Shown: positions 22,934 through 34,993 of the stretch, one piece after another | Layout of the letters: each line of letters starts with the position of its first letter | Position numbering within the stretch: position 1 is the first letter of the stretch | From: Armillaria gallica | Taxonomy: Eukaryota > Basidiomycota > Agaricomycetes > Agaricales > Physalacriaceae | Length of the DNA: 64,000 nt | NCBI GenBank assembly: GCA_037576215.1 | Contig: JBANDB010000007.1 | Coordinates: 527,001 to 591,000 of the forward strand | Direction of reading: 5' to 3' | Translations under genes and position numbers: made by a program | Notes under the pieces: generated by a model | What the model was told of the DNA's origin: nothing | The model's input: only the letters and a program-made list of their open reading frames with translations | The model's database searches: none

Positions 22934-25691
22934 GGCTCTAGGAGGGAAAGATTCGTGAAGCGCCCAAACAGCATCCTTTCCCTTGTATTCCGTCACCAAA
23001 CACAGGTACGGTTGCTTGTGGTTTGCAACGACTCGCCGTGGCCGAAGACAGAAGGCTATCGCCCGAGTGATTGAGAACTCAATTGACTGGCCATTGCCAC
23101 CTCGGTCCAGGAGGATGGATGCCGTGATGATCAAGGGTGAGCGGCTTGAAGCTTTGACGAGCAGATTCGCTCGCTCCACCACAGCAATACCCAGTGCCTA
23201 AACGATGCCATTGGTAAAAGAGCAAGCACAGAAGTGAGGCATGACACACCAGGTGTGTATTAGCGCGTCCGTGCGACGCGTTGTGCATCGGAAGCATTAG
23301 CTTGAAAGGTGGTTATGGCTATAAAGTATCAGGTACGTACCCAGGTACGCCGCTCCAATGAGAACATGGTGCTGTCATTGGAATGAGCTAAGGAGAAGAT
23401 TAGTCGGCCGAGATCGAGGTAGAGCGATATCTCACCATACGTAAAGAGAACTAATAAACAAAGCTATATGGAAACAGCTTACCGTCGTTGAGTGAATGCC
23501 TCCTACCATTATATCTAGGTATAGATAGTCTAGGAAATGTTAGAAAGAGAATAAGACACGTAGAAATTTTTTAAAAACCTCACCGGCCGATGACGTGCCC
23601 GACGGTGCCGTGGTGGCCAAGGTCAATGTGAAAGATCAAATTGACAAACTGAAAGTCAAGAAGAAAATTGATAGTGATCATAAGATCTAAGTAATCTCAA
23701 CGAGGTTTAGGGCACGTTCGAAGACGCGCTAGACGACGAACAGAGAGGGTTTGGAGATGCGAGAGAAGAGGGCTGGTAAGGGAGAAAATAGCCAATGAGC
23801 GGGAAGATGACAAGATAGCAAATAGTGTACCTCGTTTTTAAAAGATTCGTGTAGGCTGAAAGTTTGAGCCGGGCCCGAAGAAATGACTCCAATATCCGAC
23901 ATTAGAATCCGCAACGTCTGGGATTTCGAAGGTCAAAAAGAAAGATGTGAAATCTGAACAAGTCCTCGGCGTCGTTTCGAGTTTAGTGCTTCCGATATTA
24001 CGCGTAAGAGAAAGCTTTGAGGTCTTGGAATACTGGTGAAATTCCAGCCGATTTCTGTCCCTTATTTGGCGAGGATGTGACCTGATCATCATACAGATAG
24101 TTCACGGGAGGGACTGGAGATGATTCATGGCACAGCAAGAATAATTTGAGACCACATGAGATTGTATTGGTGATGAGCGCATTGCATAGACCCAGGGATA
24201 GCACAAGACGCAATGTCAGGATGTCGGTCTCATTAATGGGGAACACGTTGTTCAGTCTCCTCGACGAACATCGATAGATGAGGTGAAGAAACCGCATGAC
24301 TGGGCGAGTTTATTTGAGTAAAGGCTATAGGAATAAAAATTAGGGACAGAAGACGGTGGGCGAGTAGATAGATGAAGTGAAGGAAAACAGCGAAGTGAAC
24401 AGGAACAAGCACGAAATCCGGGCCGAAGTCGATTACTCTTTGGGAAAGAACGCGAGTCCGGCAAGTCGGCAACTTGCCTCCTCCTGTGCCTATGTTACAA
24501 TGTTACAATTGAAGAGCCGCCAACGCTAACTAAAGCTAAGAGTAAACTCCCGACGGACCGAATTAGTAACTATGAGACTAGCTAAGTAGATATGGGTACG
24601 AGAAAAGGTCAAAAAACAAATCGCATGAAATCCACCGAGTCCGTCATCAACCAGGAGATCCAGATTCCTACCCAAAACGGCAATCCCACGTGGTAAGGAG
24701 CGCACGGGCCATCAACAAGCTGGGTGCTGGGGCGGGAACGGCGCGCATAGCGAGCACAGGCGAAGCGGCCTGAAATGCCTCAGCAAGAAGCATCAGAAAG
24801 ATGATTGGTCAGAGAACGACCAGACGAAGGGGATGGAGAAAGGGATTTATGGTTGGATGCAATCCATTGGTTGCGGATGTCGTTGGGTTGCTGCGTGTCG
24901 ATGTCGATACAATTTAGTAGGGATCATGACGGTGAAGAGGAATAGGTGGAGGGTTTCGCATGGAGTCTCCGAAGGTTAAAAGTAAAAATTGGCATGAAAG
25001 TGAGCCAGTAGTCGAAGGTGAATGATAGAAGATGAAAAAATGTTGGTTTTGGTTTTGGTTTTGGTTGTGGTTGTGGTTGGTGGTTGTTATGTGTGACCCA
25101 CGAACTATCGACGACTACGGAAGGGTCTGTAAGGCCTCATAGTGCCGGAGCAACAGCGAACGTGGACCGGGAGCGGGTCGGTGATGGTGGTTGTTGTTGT
25201 TGTTGTTGTTTGTTCTCTTCCAATGCCCATCCTCGTTCCAATCTGTTCAACAGACGCTACATCCTCCCTTCTCCAACTGTTTATCTTGTTCCCACAACGA
25301 CGTTAGCATGTCCTCCCAGTCTTGCAGACAATGTATCACATTTCGACGAGAAATGGATGGAATGACCACCGACGGAGAGCTGGCGTTACTGGCGTCAATG
25401 CGGACTTCGACTCCTCTATGACCAGAGCATGAGTTCCATCAAGAAACGAGGCGTATATTGGGATAGAGAGCACTGGATTACCTCTTTCGGGATACGCAAC
25501 TATCACGATTTTTGGCATCTGGGATAACAACAATAGTGACTTCAATTGGGGCACTGAGTCGGCGTCTGAGAAAGCTACGACGTCATAAAGTTATCGATAG
25601 TGTATTATCTAGCATCGTGTTCTCGATATTGTACTTTAAAAAATTTCAACCCCACGAATACACTCTGAATCACGAAAATCTCCCTGGCCCT
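22934..25691. other. Mostly gene-free spacer with one duplicated segment and microsatellites
   Basis: No complete gene is supported. The stretch 23820-24000 is a diverged copy of 34690-34880. Minus-strand reading near 23640 gives an exon-like FVNLIFHIDLGHHGTVGHV bounded by splice-like ends. A minus-strand ORF at 23998-24297 has a hydrophobic stretch (LRLVLSLGLCNALITNTI). These may be relics of one gene I do not recognise. Short simple repeats occur: GGTTTT/GGTTGT at about 25040-25086 and GTT at about 25187-25209. The last few hundred bases upstream of 25692 are probably 3' flank of the hydrophobin gene. Confidence 0.4.
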
Positions 25692-26205
25692 TTAGAGGCC
25701 GACGTTGATCGGGGTACAGCCAAGAGAAACAAGGCCGTTCTGTTCGACAAGGATGTAAGCATATAATCAACTTGAGAGACAGCATCACTAACGAAATTAT
25801 TATCGTTACAGCAGACGACTTGGTTATTGCACTGGGTTCCGCCAACACCAATGACGGTGATCGGGCTACAGGATATACCGCTGTGGAACGAAGGAATTAG
25901 TCAAGCGGTGCATTGAAGATACGGAAAACGTACACATTTCCAGTGAGTTGACCGACGACGACTCCGAGGAGGCCCAAGAGGGTCGAAACGGGGGCACTCA
26001 AGTCGGTGGGCTAAATAATTGCAGTCAGTTTTCGCATCATTTAGTGGCGGGAAGATGGCAGACTCACGCTTTGAGTAGAAGCACAGCATTGGACAGTACC
26101 AGTCGCGGTGCAAGCGGCTCCGTCACCACCACCACGGGGAAGGACAGTGGCGGTCGCAAGGAGAGGTAGAGCAAGGAGAGCAGTGAAGGAGATACGAGCA
26201 AACAT
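25692..26205 (-). CDS. Class I hydrophobin
   Basis: Four exons: 26205-26068, 26010-25934, 25880-25793 and 25739-25692, with three introns of 53-57 nt and consistent phases, giving 116 residues. It begins with a signal peptide ([19 protein letters not shown]). All eight cysteines of the family are present, with spacing C-X7-CC-X34-C-X12-C-X5-CC-X12-C-X7, within the class I range. The end [13 protein letters not shown] is typical. Class I hydrophobins are secreted, assemble into insoluble amphipathic films at air-water interfaces, and coat aerial hyphae and fruiting bodies. A TATA box lies about 68 bp upstream. No lesion is seen, and this is one of the few clearly intact genes here. Because it is split over four small exons, no single ORF reveals it. 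Confidence 0.93.
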
Positions 26206-26272
26206 TGTGAAGTAGGATTAAGCTGTTACGGTTGTGAGGGCTTGAGAATAAATACCTGCTGGCTTAGTCCCT

Positions 26273-26280
26273 CTTATATA
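26273..26280 (-). promoter_or_regulatory. TATA box of the hydrophobin gene
   Basis: TATATAAG on the minus strand lies about 68 bp upstream of the hydrophobin start codon, a usual distance for a strongly expressed fungal structural gene. Confidence 0.6.
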
Positions 26281-28690
26281 GTCTTCAGTAATGGAAAAAA
26301 CACAGGGCCCAGGTCGAGTTGGGAGAACGAATGACGCGGATGACGCGGTGAGGAATCTAAGCTGAGTCGCTCACTGGGTATGTTTTGGAACCGAGCAAGC
26401 GAGGATCAGTCGAAAATAGTCGCATGTCCCTGTGAATGGGCTCGTCGGGCCCATTCGTGCATGAGGAATATCTGGTACTCGGGTGATGATTGGTGCTCCC
26501 TGCCGCCATCCCGCCTCTGGATGGCGGTACTAGTTGGAAAAGACTAATTGCATGTAATGTAGTGTCAAGAGAAAGCAGACAGTATTGTATTTGGCACCAG
26601 AACCGATCTAAGCGCGTCGTGAATACGTCGGGCTCCAACGGCCGTAAAAGTGGTGTTAGTTGAACATAACAGCTTAGGACTCGTCATGAACGCATGTAAA
26701 CCGCAGCCTCCGAATCCGTAGTTCGAAGCATCGGGCGACTTCAGAGCACGAGGTCGATCATGAATGAACGTTTCATGATTTTTGCATTCGGCTAATTGTC
26801 AGAAGAAGTATCACTTTCAAGAAGAATATTAACACACGGAATGGCACTATACCTATGTAGGTACAAGCCATGTCTCATCAAGCTCAAGAGCGAACCCTTT
26901 CGAGAGTCCGACGGCCATACCAAGGTCACGTATGCTGGATCGACGCGCATGGTGAGACGACTCTTCTGTCCCTGGATATTCTTGGAAAGAATACTCGAAA
27001 GTTAGATCCAAACGTATATAAAAAGATGGCGAGAAAACTCGCTGTGCAAGGCTGTGGGAGCGTCAATATTGAACCACTTGGGAGTACGTAAAAAAGACTC
27101 ACATAATGGCTGGAAAGCTGAAATGTTGGAGCGTCCAGACTGCATCAGTCCTTTCCTATGAACAAGTGCAGTGTTTATCTGAAAGGCACAGAAGACCCGG
27201 CCCTTCTTGGGTGTGTGCTTCTGTGGCACTTTGGGTGGAGTGCGGAACGGATTCATATTGATGCGGTGGGCCGTGAATAGTGACCACTTCAAGCTCCATA
27301 ATGTTGAGCAACTTCGTCCAAGAGATGTGCTAAACGTATAGTAAAGCATAGAGAATGATAGGATAATTAGCCGTCGAAGAACAGCTGCGGCCTATAAAAT
27401 GAGACAGATATGGGACTCCCAGTCGCAACGGCATGACGGCCAGCGCCGGACGATGACCGGGCAGTATCCGAAGCAAAGAAAAACAAAAGAAGCTCGTGCA
27501 CATGGGCGACGATTGATGCTCCCCAGCCATGACCGAAGAGATGTTCACACAGTGGCCGGCTAGTTTGCATCACACTTGGCACTCTTCGCCAGGTCCGCCT
27601 TGGTATGTGACGAGATCTTCTCTGGTCGACATCAAGATGCGAGTCTTGGTTGGAATCAGGGAACGAACATAGAGCACGCTGAATGGTTGTAGAACCAATC
27701 ACGAATCGCTACACTCTGAAGAATCCTGGACCTTTGGTAGCTTCGGCTAGCACGGGGAGTATTGCAACTACCGGACAGTAAGAGCGTAAATCTGGCACGG
27801 CTGATATTCTATTACAGAATTGAACTCGGGTCTCTGGTAAATGCATCGTGTTTGGATATTGAAAGGTCGAGCCCAGTATACAGTCTAAAGTAAAATGTTG
27901 AGCGAGGAGTCGCGAGAAGTGCATGGAGACCTACTAGAACACGAGCATGATACTCTGACTATCAAAACGCGTCGCCATTTATTGCCGCTAGGATTCTATG
28001 GCTACCGCCCGCCCTCTTCACCGCAACAACTTGATTCAGAAGTCCTGACCACCTCCAGCGTCGAAAAGTAGCATGCAGTACTGAGCTAGGATATAGAAAT
28101 GGAGAACGCGTGTCCTATTCGGCGTGTTATTGGCGTAGACAAGGATTGACGAACAGGGTCGCCTACCTTGGGCAATGCACGTCAAGACTTCTCTTTCTAA
28201 GGTACAGGGCAAGCATGTGTTCGCCGTTTCGTGATATAAAAGGACAGCGATGCCGGAGGTGGCCTCCACGGTGTGCGCCTATGCCTACAAACGGGGGTTA
28301 ACACCAAGTGTGACGTTCTGAAATTAAATCGCCCACCCGCATAAAGGAAGGCTCAAGCGGGTTGTCGCCTCTATCCACTCTTGTCGGCCTAATTGACCTT
28401 CAGCACAAGGCGAGTCTCGGTTCGTCGACAGAATAGTTCGCCTTCAGGGCCTTGACACGGGGAGCGATACCGGAAGTATATCTATAGTCAAACACTCTCC
28501 ACGGCGTACATCTATAAATGAGCATTAACATCAAAGGCGACGCCCTGAAGTCAAGATAAATCGCCCACCAGCATTGGAAGACTGGAACGCCGAAGTCGTC
28601 GTTAAGTGACTTTCGTCCGCACGGTAGGAACCCTCTGTTACCGTGATGAGCTAGGCTAACATGATAGACCGCAAATTCGAGCATTGAAAT
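26281..28690. other. No supported gene; short ORFs and a small duplicated segment
   Basis: Several 60-115-codon ORFs lie on both strands, and none shows a recognisable motif. The best is at 27002-27349 (minus), with a basic start (KVPQKHTPKKGRVFCAF) but no family match I can name. A short segment at 28300-28350 recurs at 28510-28575 (AAATCGCCCACC and flanking bases), a local duplication. The region upstream of the hydrophobin TATA box is presumably its promoter. Confidence 0.4.
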
Positions 28691-28699
28691 ATTGAGCGT

Positions 28700-31240
28700 G
28701 GATCCATGGTGGCGGTGAGAGGGAAAGGCCGAGTATGTTTGTTGACGTCACCAAACAAAAACTCTTCATCATCGACCACGACGACCTCAGCTAATTTCGC
28801 GTACTTGGCGTATGAATCTCTCAGGACGATGGCTCTCCGTCGTGTCTCTTTATTAGCGGAATCAATGTCTGTCGGACTAGTTACGGCCTTGTCATTGTCC
28901 CACTAATTCCGACGAACGCAGGATCTGTTCTTGATGTCCGGCAACGAGCACGAGGTTTCAGTTAGCCATGGGTTATTATTCATGTAGAGGAATACGCAGT
29001 ACGTCTAGGGTCTTATTCTGCTGATGTTTTCGCTGACGGTGAGGTGACTGGTAGCTAGGACAGTAGGCCAGACCAGGCTCAGGACAGTCAGACACCGGCA
29101 ACGATGCTAGCCCTGTTTAAACTTTCTTGGCGAGCCAGAGGGACTTGGGACGTCCTTTTATACGCGAGTTACGATGGCCTTGAAAAATGGATAGGACTAC
29201 GTGATATCTCGTTCTCGCGGAATTCGGTGCGTCTTGCTCGTAGTGTTTCAAGCAATCTTCTCTGATCTTGCAAATAACAGGTACTTGGAACTCTTCTTCC
29301 GTTTCTCATCCCAGTTTCTGAAGCGAGCTCAGCCGTTTGTCGGTATCGGGTAATGCAACTACTCGTGAGGCGGCTTCAGCGAATGGTCCCGGTCATGCTC
29401 CATCGCATATACTTTTGTTACGCCGACCTGCATGTTTTGTGCTAGCCAAGAGTATCGTTTCGATGGTCGCCTAGGTCTCTCAAGAGCGAGCAATTACACA
29501 ACACCAAGAAGCTTCGCCCTAAGTTACGGAGTACAAGGTCGCGACAGCCAAGGGGCCTAACTGTCGAGCTATCGACGTTTTCTTTGGTGTCCAAGGGTGC
29601 GCAGTCTATTTCTGCTGTGATTCTCGTAGCTAATCAATTCTCACGTTGTCCTCATGTAGGTTCTCTTTCCTCGAACGCTCACTCTCGTTCTTCCCTCTTC
29701 TGCAATCTGTTCTTTCTACCTGGTGTCTTCCCTTCGTCAACGACAAGTAGCTCGCTCGAACGACCTTGACATCAAATGTCGTGTTGAATTTGCATTGAGA
29801 CATACCGCATCCCGGCAAGCAAGATGTAGGGGCCCGGGGATGGATGCGAGTCTAGGCAGCAGAGGAAGATTCAAAAATTTCGGGCCCCCTACTCGGATAT
29901 GCAACCGCGCACGGGAGGTTCTCTTTTGGCATCAAATTTAGGTGAACTATCGATGCCGAGTTTGCTTCTCTGCGGCCAATACACCTTCACCTAGATCTTC
30001 TGGCATCCCGCCTCTTCCATTCCGATCCCTTCTATGGAAATTTCCTCCCTCTGTCCTCCAACCATGTCTCTCGCCAAAACCACCGGCGTCAACCTCAATA
30101 TATGGTACCAAGATTACACCATCATGGGTCGACGCATTGCGTTCCGGCGAGCGAGATACAGGGACACGTAGAGATGGCAAAAGGGACGGGTTGGAGGGGT
30201 TCGCATCGAAGGATGGTTTCCCTACGCTCAGCAATGATTGGCGTACTGGGAGTGGGTTTTGTCTTTGATCGCAGTAAGCCGTACATTGCTGACTTAATCC
30301 GTGTTAAAAACCTTTCTTCTCTCCCAGTGTCTGCATCAAGGAGACGACCCATCGATGTCTAGTTGGCACCCGTATTTTTGGTGATTTTTGTATCAAGCAT
30401 CGCCAGGGAGGTACCAAGATGACGCTGGGTGGTAGGAGAGAATATTTACACACATGAAGGGCTCGATATCGATCACTTCTGGGCTATAATCTGCGCGCAA
30501 TATTGTCCTTCACACCAGCTCTCCGCGTTAAACGTTACCCGCGACCCGCCGCTTCTGACGTACGCGCTCTTACGTATTTTTCCCGGGAATACCCCATCGG
30601 TCACCCACCGCCCACTGTGAAGCCGTCAATGAAAGCGAGGAGGGGCGTGATGAATCGGCCGAAAATGGTACGGAGTAGGACGAGTCTTGTCCTCTTGCGT
30701 GAGAGGTACGTGCTTTACGTTCGAGATGCTGTCTTTCGAGGCTGATATTGTTCCAGCCTTCGTCGCCGACAAATCGCCCGAATAACATTTATGTCAAATA
30801 GTAGGTGCCGCTATGTGTTCGTCAGGCTTCAGCTACAACTCATGAACAGATCCCGCGCCTCAACTAGATATTCCAACTGCCCAAGAAGCTCAATCAGCGG
30901 CAGCTACCGTTGGATTGACAGGCAAATATCTTGTCAGCGAATTCTCTCGTTCGATTCAGCCGACTTTATTGGCAAGGTGTACCGGGTTCAATTGCTCTGG
31001 ACCACAGGATGGTCACAAACGTAAGTCTGGCAATCTTTTCATCCACAATGATCGTTTCTTGACGATGCATATCCAGATTTCAGATTCATGAAGGTGGTCA
31101 GGCAGCCCGCCGTCAAGGGATTACACAATCGATACACGAGAATTTCTATTGGCCGAAAACGGGATGGCACTGCTTGTCTGTCCTAGGCTAAAGGTGGTTC
31201 GTTCCTAGTCTTCCGTCAGATGTCCGACGGGGGTCATTAT
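28700..31240 (+). repeat. UF1-like plus-strand fragments
   Basis: At 30110-30270 the sequence matches 36190-36310 (GGATGGTTTCCCTACGC; peptide EGFASKDGFPT). At 30690-30940 it closely matches 38360-38590, including an intron-like stretch before CCTTCGTCG and the TCATGAACAGATCCC block. A related intron occurs near 48960-49010. These are exon-scale pieces of the UF1 family. No continuous coding model is possible. Confidence 0.5.
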
Positions 31241-31782
31241 TGCCGGAGTTCAACAAGTCCTTGTTTTCTGATCGCAGAGTCAGGTGTGCTCAGCTCAGCT
31301 CCGAGGGGATCTACAGGACAATCCCTTTAATTTTGGATCATTATTCAACCACCCGATGCTGGCGGAAGAATTTGACCTACCACTATGATAGTGAAGGTAG
31401 CAATAGCCAAACTCTTTCTTTCGCTGCCCCTACCAGGAAGACACGGCCCCGAGGTAATTTTGCTGGAGAAGACAGCGGATTTATCATTCGCCCTCGAAGG
31501 TTAGATCCTTTTCTATGTCGAAATCAAGTAGCTTATCGAAAGTTGCTAGTGATCGATGAAGAGGCGTTGCCCTTTCCTCTTCCCCTGGAACGGGCAAAGA
31601 GGCAACAATTATGGTGCAGAAGCAACGGTCCTACATCGACAAGAAGCCTGTCATATATGATATCATCCGCTCTCGCTAACACTCACCGTTCGGAGACTCT
31701 AAAGAACCTCAACACCATCCTCGGCACGTCGTACACGCTGCGTACGCTCCACTTTCAAGGACTTCATCTCGAAACGTTATGA
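31240..31782 (+). CDS. Hypothetical ORF of 180 codons, unsupported
   Basis: An open frame of 180 codons with no recognisable domain, signal peptide or membrane segment. Composition is basic and Ser/Arg-rich. It lies next to UF1 fragments and may be a decayed exon or a chance ORF. The following 760 bp up to the secreted RNase-like gene contain only two minus-strand ORFs of under 100 codons (31709-32005 and 32062-32352), also unrecognised. Confidence 0.2.
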   Translation: MPEFNKSLFSDRRVRCAQLSSEGIYRTIPLILDHYSTTRCWRKNLTYHYDSEGSNSQTLSFAAPTRKTRPRGNFAGEDSGFIIRPRRLDPFLCRNQVAYRKLLVIDEEALPFPLPLERAKRQQLWCRSNGPTSTRSLSYMISSALANTHRSETLKNLNTILGTSYTLRTLHFQGLHLETL

Positions 31783-32483
31783 CATTTGCACCCATCTCCG
31801 CCCGTTTTGGTACAGCGGCTTGACTTTTGTGGTAGATGATTCGTCCGAGCACAAAGTGCAGGACCAAAAGATCCGGCGAGATGCATTTGTCGACGACAGA
31901 ACCATTGACGCAGATGCGCCCCCTCGATGTGATGTGTCTGGGGTCTCTATAGTCATAGGGTGGTTTCCTGGATAAGCGTGGCGGCGGTGGGCATGTCACA
32001 TGCATGGATGGACAAAGGAAATCGCGAGGATGTTTTAATCCCCATCAATAGATACGTCCATTCAACCTGAACAACTGTCAATTGAATCGGAACGCTGACC
32101 ACCAAAGGCATTCGTTTGACGATACTCCCTCGAACTGAACTCGATTTCTCGCTCTTCCTTTTCTCTACCGTGGTTAATAATGCGAAGGATGAAGCCTATT
32201 AGCTCTTCGTGATAGCTGTCAACGTAAACCCAATGCTCGGTCATCCGATCAGACCACCCTTCCATGCATCCTGTCAAAGGCTCGAACACCAATACAGGTG
32301 GACGTAAATCATCGATGCAAAATGTATTGCAGGCGTCTTCACTTGAAGTCATAAGACGTGTCTCTGCCTAGATCATCTGTTCTCATGAACGGTAGGAAGC
32401 GACCTACACTTTGTACACCGTTGACTCCGGCGCATTTTTCCCCCGCTACGTAACACAGGTTTCGATTCAGAACGCCTTACCTC

Positions 32484-32490
32484 TATAAAG
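32484..32490 (+). promoter_or_regulatory. TATA box of the secreted RNase-like gene
   Basis: TATAAAG lies about 55 bp upstream of the start codon at 32544, in an otherwise pyrimidine-rich stretch. Confidence 0.6.
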
Positions 32491-32543
32491 CTGGCTAGGG
32501 AGTATCATGCATTAAACATTAAGCCCCGATCGAAATCCACTCA

Positions 32544-33312
32544 ATGCAGCACACTTTCTTCGCAATCCTCTCTCTCCTCCTTGCCGCAACCAGTGTGTGT
32601 GCAGGAGAGTCAGACCAAGTCCCTCTCCAAGATGGCGACATCGAGGCGGCGGCGACGCCCGTGGTCGACGATTTCAACACACCCACCAAGGCTAGTGAAC
32701 AAGTTCTAGTCACAACTATGCCCACGCCCTCCTTCTACTATGGTTTCACTCAATGTAACTGTGATGGTGCGTCGTGGAAACTATCCCATTAATTTTAATC
32801 AGGAATTAATTCTAATCACCTGGCAGGCGACATATATCGCAAGGGAGATCTCAACTTTGTTATCATAAACGGAGCGATGGCTACCCCCATCCCTACCATA
32901 TACACGTACGTACTGGGTTACCCGTCCCATGACATCAGACAGTGTGTTGATAACTCATTCCACTTCCAGGAATGATCCTAACGGCTACGCCCCTCGTACC
33001 CCGCACCTCTTCCGCGACGGTGAGAATCAGTTCGAGGGAAAATGGAAGAACCCAGCATGCAGCAGGACTGGAGCTAATGGCAAGACCAATCTCGTCGAGT
33101 ATGCTATCAACAATACACCTGGGACGAACGGGTACAAGTTTGATCGTGTTGTGTACACGACTTGGAACGTCGGCAAGGACCAGCCTATGTGAGTTTTTGT
33201 TTTATTTTTGGGGTTGTGTAGGGTTAACATAGTTGCGGCATGTAGATTCTGTGGGTGTATGACCCATAAAGGCTTGACGGGTAACCAATTCAAATTGTGT
33301 ACGATGTCCTAA
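32544..33312 (+). CDS. Secreted RNase T1/ribotoxin-fold-like protein
   Basis: Four exons: 32544-32766, 32827-32905, 32970-33188 and 33246-33312. Introns are 60, 64 and 57 nt with GT-AG ends, and phases agree, giving about 195 residues. An N-terminal signal peptide (hydrophobic core FFAILSLLLAA) is followed by an acidic, possibly propeptide-like segment and a mature part with six cysteines. The order of candidate active-site residues fits the microbial RNase (N1/T1) and fungal ribotoxin superfamily: a His in a PHLF segment, a Glu in a VEYAI strand, an Arg in FDRVVY, and a His in a CMTHKG segment near the C-terminus, with the last Cys close to the end. Family members cut RNA on the 3' side of guanosine; ribotoxins cut a single rRNA loop. 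Which substrate applies here is not decidable. The gene looks intact and is probably a secreted defence or competition protein. Confidence 0.65.
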
Positions 33313-34689
33313 ACCCCGTTTGACTGGGAGATACATACTTCGAAACTTGTATGAGCTTACATGCCGAATCTGAATATGCCAGAAAGACGGTGCGATACGA
33401 AGAAAGTCGTGAAAGTAAAATATTCAAAGCCATTTACTAATGCGACATCTCCTGAGAGCTTCATCGATATTGATGATGGCTACATGCGACTCCGTGTATG
33501 TGATATTTCTTTTACAAGCCGTAGACTCCGGACGTCGTTGCTTTGGCCGCCGATATGAAATCCTACTTACAAAAAGACCGTCAGCATACTGAAAGATACC
33601 TAGCTGACTCGTGCGCTGATGTCACTGGAATCAAACTCGCAGTGTAATTGAGCAGCCTAACTCATAAAACATTCGTTAGCATATCTTATGAGGAAAAGTA
33701 GCGGTAAAACGTGACTGGAAAGAAAATGCGTCAGAAAGTGAGTAAGAGTCCTGTACAAAACTTACAGAGTCGAGACGACTCGACAGATTTTGGTACCAAA
33801 ACGTGGAGGCTTAACGAGGTTGCGAGGGAAAGGAACACCAAGCTACCTCACTTTGGTTTGGGTGCAAGTCTAGTTCGTCGAAGGTTTGCGGTAAGACTCA
33901 AAATGCCGCTGGGTATCAGCAAGAGAGCAAGTCTCGCATGCGTCCAGTAGCAGGCACACCATCAATCCCGCTGTCAGATGTGATTTGGAAATGCGAGAGT
34001 TTGCTCAGACAAAAGATCTTTGCTCATATCGATGGGTTCTGCGACAGACTATGGTTAATTCAGAAGTCGCCCAGTAATAAACAATACTCATACCTCATAC
34101 ATTATTCACTCTGTCTATGGACAAGCGACGAGCTAGACGAGGGATGTGTAAGATAAAAGCCCAACAAGGAACTCAGTTGATAGCTTACCGTGAGCCGTTG
34201 GCACAAACATGCGTCCGTGCATCACAACGTCCGGTGACACCTGTTATGATGCAGAACGCGTCGGTGCCGGGCTTGCGATGAAAACATGTATCCACTTACC
34301 AAATCCATGATTGGGATGCTGACAAGAGGCGACGGATAATTATTCATGGTCACCCGTGTTTGTAGCTATCCCACGATTAGTCTACCCGGCCTTGAGAGAG
34401 CTCGTGGTAGTCTACAAATGTCAGAATGGAAATGAAATACCTGGAGATTGGAAGAAAAACTCATCGGCGGACAACATATCGTCGTATGTGGAAAATGAAA
34501 AAAAAGGAAAAGAAAAGACAAGGGACCGATCACGGTCACGAGACCAGAGCCATCGAGGTATACTGCGACGGGAGACGCGCCGAAGACGTGTTGGACAGCG
34601 GTAAGAGATAACCTGAAGATGTCGAAGAAGAGGAGGGACGGTGAAGAACTGAAAGGGAGGAAAATGTGAATGAACAGGTAGATGAGAAG
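33313..34689. other. No supported gene
   Basis: Only short ORFs on both strands, none with recognisable features. One AG-rich segment (about 34430-34720) gives spurious Lys/Arg-rich frames. The 3' untranslated part of the secreted RNase-like gene probably occupies the first 100-200 bp. Confidence 0.4.
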
Positions 34690-34880
34690 AGAGCGAACAA
34701 AATACCTCGTTTACAAAGGACTTGTGTAGGCAGGAAGCCCAGGGCAGGCCCAGATGAGCGAGATCGGATGATAAGACATCACTCTAATAACAGACATCAA
34801 AATCCGCGACATCTGGAATTTAAAAGATCTGGAAAACAGATTTCGAGTCAGAATGAATTTCCCGTCATTTTGAGTCCAGT
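34690..34880 (-). repeat. Diverged duplicate of 23820-24000
   Basis: It shares with 23820-24000 the ordered blocks CCTCGTTT, GTGTAGGC, GACATCA/GACATTA followed by AATCCGC, and TCTGGAATTT/TCTGGGATTT. Both copies lie in the same orientation about 10.9 kb apart. The similarity looks exonic or regulatory but belongs to no gene I recognise. Confidence 0.5.
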
Positions 34881-34993
34881 GGTTTTGATTTTTCGCGTTA
34901 AATAAAGCTTCGATCTCTTGGAACATGGATATATAACTTGTGAGGCGGCTGTTCGACCTTTGAATTTGAACTTCTTGACTGAGAGCCAGTTTC

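Noticed and set aside
24233..24472. Ser/Arg- and Leu-rich minus-strand ORFs
   Set aside because: No homology features, splice context or composition to support a gene.
25084..25365. ORF with a run of cysteines upstream of the hydrophobin 3' end
   Set aside because: The cysteine run is translation of a GTT/TGT microsatellite and not a cysteine-rich protein.
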